Part shown: positions 6,147-7,464 of the stretch, in pieces
How the letters are laid out: each line of letters opens with the position of its first letter
Numbering within the stretch: position 1 is the first letter of the stretch
Origin: Gammaproteobacteria bacterium
GTDB taxonomy: Bacteria; Pseudomonadota; Gammaproteobacteria; Steroidobacterales; GCA-2729495
Assembly (NCBI GenBank): GCA_023383735.1
Contig: JAHDYN010000078.1
Coordinates: 1 to 7,464, forward strand
Direction of reading: 5' to 3'
DNA: 7,464 nucleotides
Notes under the pieces: generated by a model
Told to the model about the DNA's origin: nothing
Databases searched by the model: none
What the model saw: only the letters and a program-made list of their open reading frames with translations
Position numbers and translations under genes: made by a program

Positions 6147-6367
6147 TTGGCAAGCTGGTGAAAGGTGTCCCGGAACTCGTGCATGAACTCACGTCCCGCC
6201 GCGATCTGCTCCTCAAGGCCGGGATCGTACGGGGTCAGGGTCACTCCATTGGTGGCCTCGGTGACGAACAGCGTGTCGCCCTTTTCCACCTTGAGTTTCG
6301 CCAGCACTTCCTTCGGCAGGATCACACCAACCGAATTGCCAATCTGGGTGAGCTTGAGGGCCGTCAT
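6143..6367 (-). CDS. AbrB/MazE/SpoVT-family antitoxin of the Doc toxin
   Basis: This 74-residue protein has a swapped-hairpin AbrB DNA-binding domain at residues 3-47: LKLTQIGNSVGVILPKEVL, then KLKVEKGDTLFV. The IGNSxGVxLPKEVL motif is the hallmark of MazE/SpoVT-type DNA-binding antitoxins. The acidic and aromatic tail (48-74, with EEQ, FMHEFRDTFHQL) is the likely toxin-binding segment. By family precedent it neutralises the downstream Doc toxin and represses its own promoter. The ATG at 6367 is preceded by GGGAGG with a 5-base spacer, a strong site that is part of a short palindrome. The gene is first in the operon and overlaps doc by 4 bp. P1 Doc is paired with Phd, which has a different fold; pairing Doc with an AbrB-type antitoxin is a known chromosomal variant. 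Confidence 0.9.
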   Translation of the reverse strand: MTALKLTQIGNSVGVILPKEVLAKLKVEKGDTLFVTEATNGVTLTPYDPGLEEQIAAGREFMHEFRDTFHQLAK

Positions 6368-6378
6368 GGGAGCCTCCC
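6368..6378 (-). promoter_or_regulatory. Antitoxin ribosome binding site inside a palindrome
   Basis: On the minus strand GGGAGG (6378-6373) lies 5 bases before the antitoxin ATG and is followed by ctccc, giving a perfect 5-bp inverted repeat around one central base. The strength of the Shine-Dalgarno match supports the chosen start. As a one-base loop cannot form inside a hairpin, the symmetry is more likely a protein site or chance than an mRNA stem. Confidence 0.55.
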
Positions 6379-6384
6379 AGTGCG

Positions 6385-6431
6385 GTTATAACAGACGTTA
6401 TACTGCCTTGCGTTTGAGGATCTGGCAAGGC
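6385..6431 (-). promoter_or_regulatory. Likely autoregulated promoter-operator of the toxin-antitoxin operon
   Basis: Two perfect inverted repeats sit upstream of the antitoxin. One is TATAAC, 4 bases, GTTATA (6387-6402). The other is GCCTTGC, 13 bases, GCAAGGC (6405-6431). On the minus strand the TATAAC at 6402-6397 is a good -10 box about 30 bases before the ATG. A TTGCCA at 6428-6423 resembles a -35 box, but the 20-base gap is longer than the usual 17. An AbrB-type antitoxin binding these dyads would block RNA polymerase, the standard negative feedback of such operons. Binding is inferred from position and symmetry. The AT-rich GTTATA motif also occurs as a direct repeat at 6385-6390 and 6397-6402. 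Confidence 0.55.
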
Positions 6432-6573
6432 TGCGTGTCATCAGGGGATGCGTAGCGGAGACGGGTTTGCATATTTGACAAAACGGCAAATCTGCGAAGT
6501 GCAGCAATGGGCGGTGGCCGTCGGCCGATTAGACTGCGGACCGGCCCCACTCGCTGCAGCCAGGCTCGAATCC

Positions 6574-7455
6574 ATGGCGCGTACCCCACGCGATGTTCGC
6601 TCGTTGCTGTCTCTGGTGGCCGCCCTGGCAGTCATCGCAGTCGCGGCACGCCCGGTGAATCTGATTCTGCATACGCCGAAGACCTACTACGGCAGCGGCG
6701 GATACTGGGTCGGCTCCATCGTCGCCGCCGCGATGATCCTGGCATTCAGCTATGCCCTGTGGCGCCGCGAGCGCTGGGCACGCTGGGTACTCGCCACTGT
6801 GTTAACGACCTTCGGCGCCTTCACCTTGGCGGTGGCACTTGAGAGTCACGCCAAGGATCTCGAACCCGCGTATCTGGTCATCGAACGTATTCGCGGGCTG
6901 CTCCTGCTGGCGCTGGCGCTCACCGTGTTTGCATCGGATCGTGTTCACGAGCACATCACGGGAATCACGCACGAAGCGGATGACGATGCCGCTGACGACA
7001 ACCGCCGCCAGACGGTGGCTCACATGCCCCGCAGTGAAGCCCGTAAGCTGCAAGTTGGAAGGAAAGACCGCTGGCTGGCGACCGGTGCGATTCTGGCCGG
7101 ACTGTGGTTCTTTTCTTCCGCTTATTCAGTGCTGCTCGATCTGCAGTATTTCGTCAAGAGCGGCCGCTCCCTGAGTCTGAGCATCCTGCCACCAGTGGTA
7201 GATATCAGCATGTCAGCCTTCAGCGCGCTGGCGACGGCGCTGAGCGCATGGGCTTTCATGACCGCACCCTCGCGGCTGCGCTATGCCTGCCTCCTCGCCC
7301 CGCTACTCAGCATATTCTGCCTGCTGACGGGCTACTTTCTCGGCATCGGCGGCGTCGCCATCAATCTCATGTTGCTCGCACTGGCAGCGCTCAACTGGCG
7401 CAAGCTTGGCAGCCGTCCGGATGATGCGTCCGGGCAGCTGACCGGCTGCGGTTGA
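6574..7455 (+). CDS. Polytopic membrane protein of unknown function
   Basis: I do not recognise a family for this 293-residue integral membrane protein. Hydrophobic helices are seen near residues 9-32, 44-63, 69-89, 105-120, 167-189, 205-229, 236-258 and 260-274. A hydrophilic loop (121-166) contains the acidic patch HEADDDAADDN and then basic residues, and splits the protein into two halves of similar layout. There are no obvious catalytic motifs, metal-binding clusters or signal peptide. The start is uncertain. The frame is open from an ATG at 6448, but the 42 extra codons have much less G/C at third positions than the rest and read unlike a protein, so the ATG at 6574 (MARTPRD) is preferred despite a weak upstream cagg. 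The gene is divergent from the toxin-antitoxin operon. The 206 bp between the two starts hold the operator and otherwise nothing clear. Confidence 0.72.
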   Translation: MARTPRDVRSLLSLVAALAVIAVAARPVNLILHTPKTYYGSGGYWVGSIVAAAMILAFSYALWRRERWARWVLATVLTTFGAFTLAVALESHAKDLEPAYLVIERIRGLLLLALALTVFASDRVHEHITGITHEADDDAADDNRRQTVAHMPRSEARKLQVGRKDRWLATGAILAGLWFFSSAYSVLLDLQYFVKSGRSLSLSILPPVVDISMSAFSALATALSAWAFMTAPSRLRYACLLAPLLSIFCLLTGYFLGIGGVAINLMLLALAALNWRKLGSRPDDASGQLTGCG

Positions 7456-7464
7456 ATCCCCGTG

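Noticed and set aside
6475..6480. Perfect -35 consensus TTGACA on the plus strand
   Set aside because: At 15-18 bases downstream there is nothing like a -10 box (for example agtgca), so it is not supported as a promoter alone.
6448..6573. 42-codon N-terminal extension of the last membrane protein from an ATG at 6448
   Set aside because: Third-position G/C is clearly lower than in the gene body, and the residues show no membrane-protein or domain character.
6563..6573. tRNA T-arm-like string ggctcgaatcc
   Set aside because: The flanking bases do not form a T stem, and no acceptor, D or anticodon arm can be found upstream.

Overview
The window is GC-rich chromosomal DNA with dense, short-gapped genes. 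The strongest taxonomic hint is the glnE-type adenylyltransferase, whose motifs match proteobacterial GlnE closely. A REP-type inverted repeat with the core gcggcttcagccgc, of a kind common in Xanthomonadales and pseudomonads, also points to a gammaproteobacterium. I cannot name the genus from sequence alone.

Layout. Positions 1-1037 (minus) hold the N-terminal 345 codons of glnE, which runs off the left edge. It is divergent, by only 26 bp, from an alpha/beta hydrolase (1064-1801, plus) whose last nine codons and stop lie inside a REP inverted repeat (1771-1836). Next, all on the plus strand, come an MscS-family mechanosensitive channel with a signal peptide and a long periplasmic N-terminal region (1899-3188), a sodium:solute symporter of the SSS/PutP superfamily (3239-4996), and a small haem-type ferric-reductase-like membrane protein resembling MsrQ (5118-5753). 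Immediately after the symporter stop lies a short remnant of a second alpha/beta hydrolase (4997-5092). It shares 14 of 20 residues and 45 of 60 bases with the intact hydrolase upstream.

On the minus strand, tail-to-tail with the ferric-reductase-like gene, is a two-gene toxin-antitoxin operon. An AbrB/MazE-type antitoxin (6143-6367) overlaps a Doc/Fic-type toxin (5760-6146) by 4 bp. Two perfect inverted repeats and a TATAAC box upstream are a likely autoregulated promoter-operator. The last gene (6574-7455, plus) encodes a polytopic membrane protein of unknown function.

How they work together. Only the toxin and antitoxin form a clear functional unit. The channel, symporter and haem protein are co-directional membrane proteins that may share transcription, but nothing shows a common pathway. 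I do not see a convincing new multi-gene defence or metabolic system. The most informative oddity is the hydrolase remnant at the symporter 3' end. It records a past duplication, insertion or deletion in this segment. No gene-free stretch exceeds about 210 bases, and I found no CRISPR array, rRNA, tRNA, transposase or origin.
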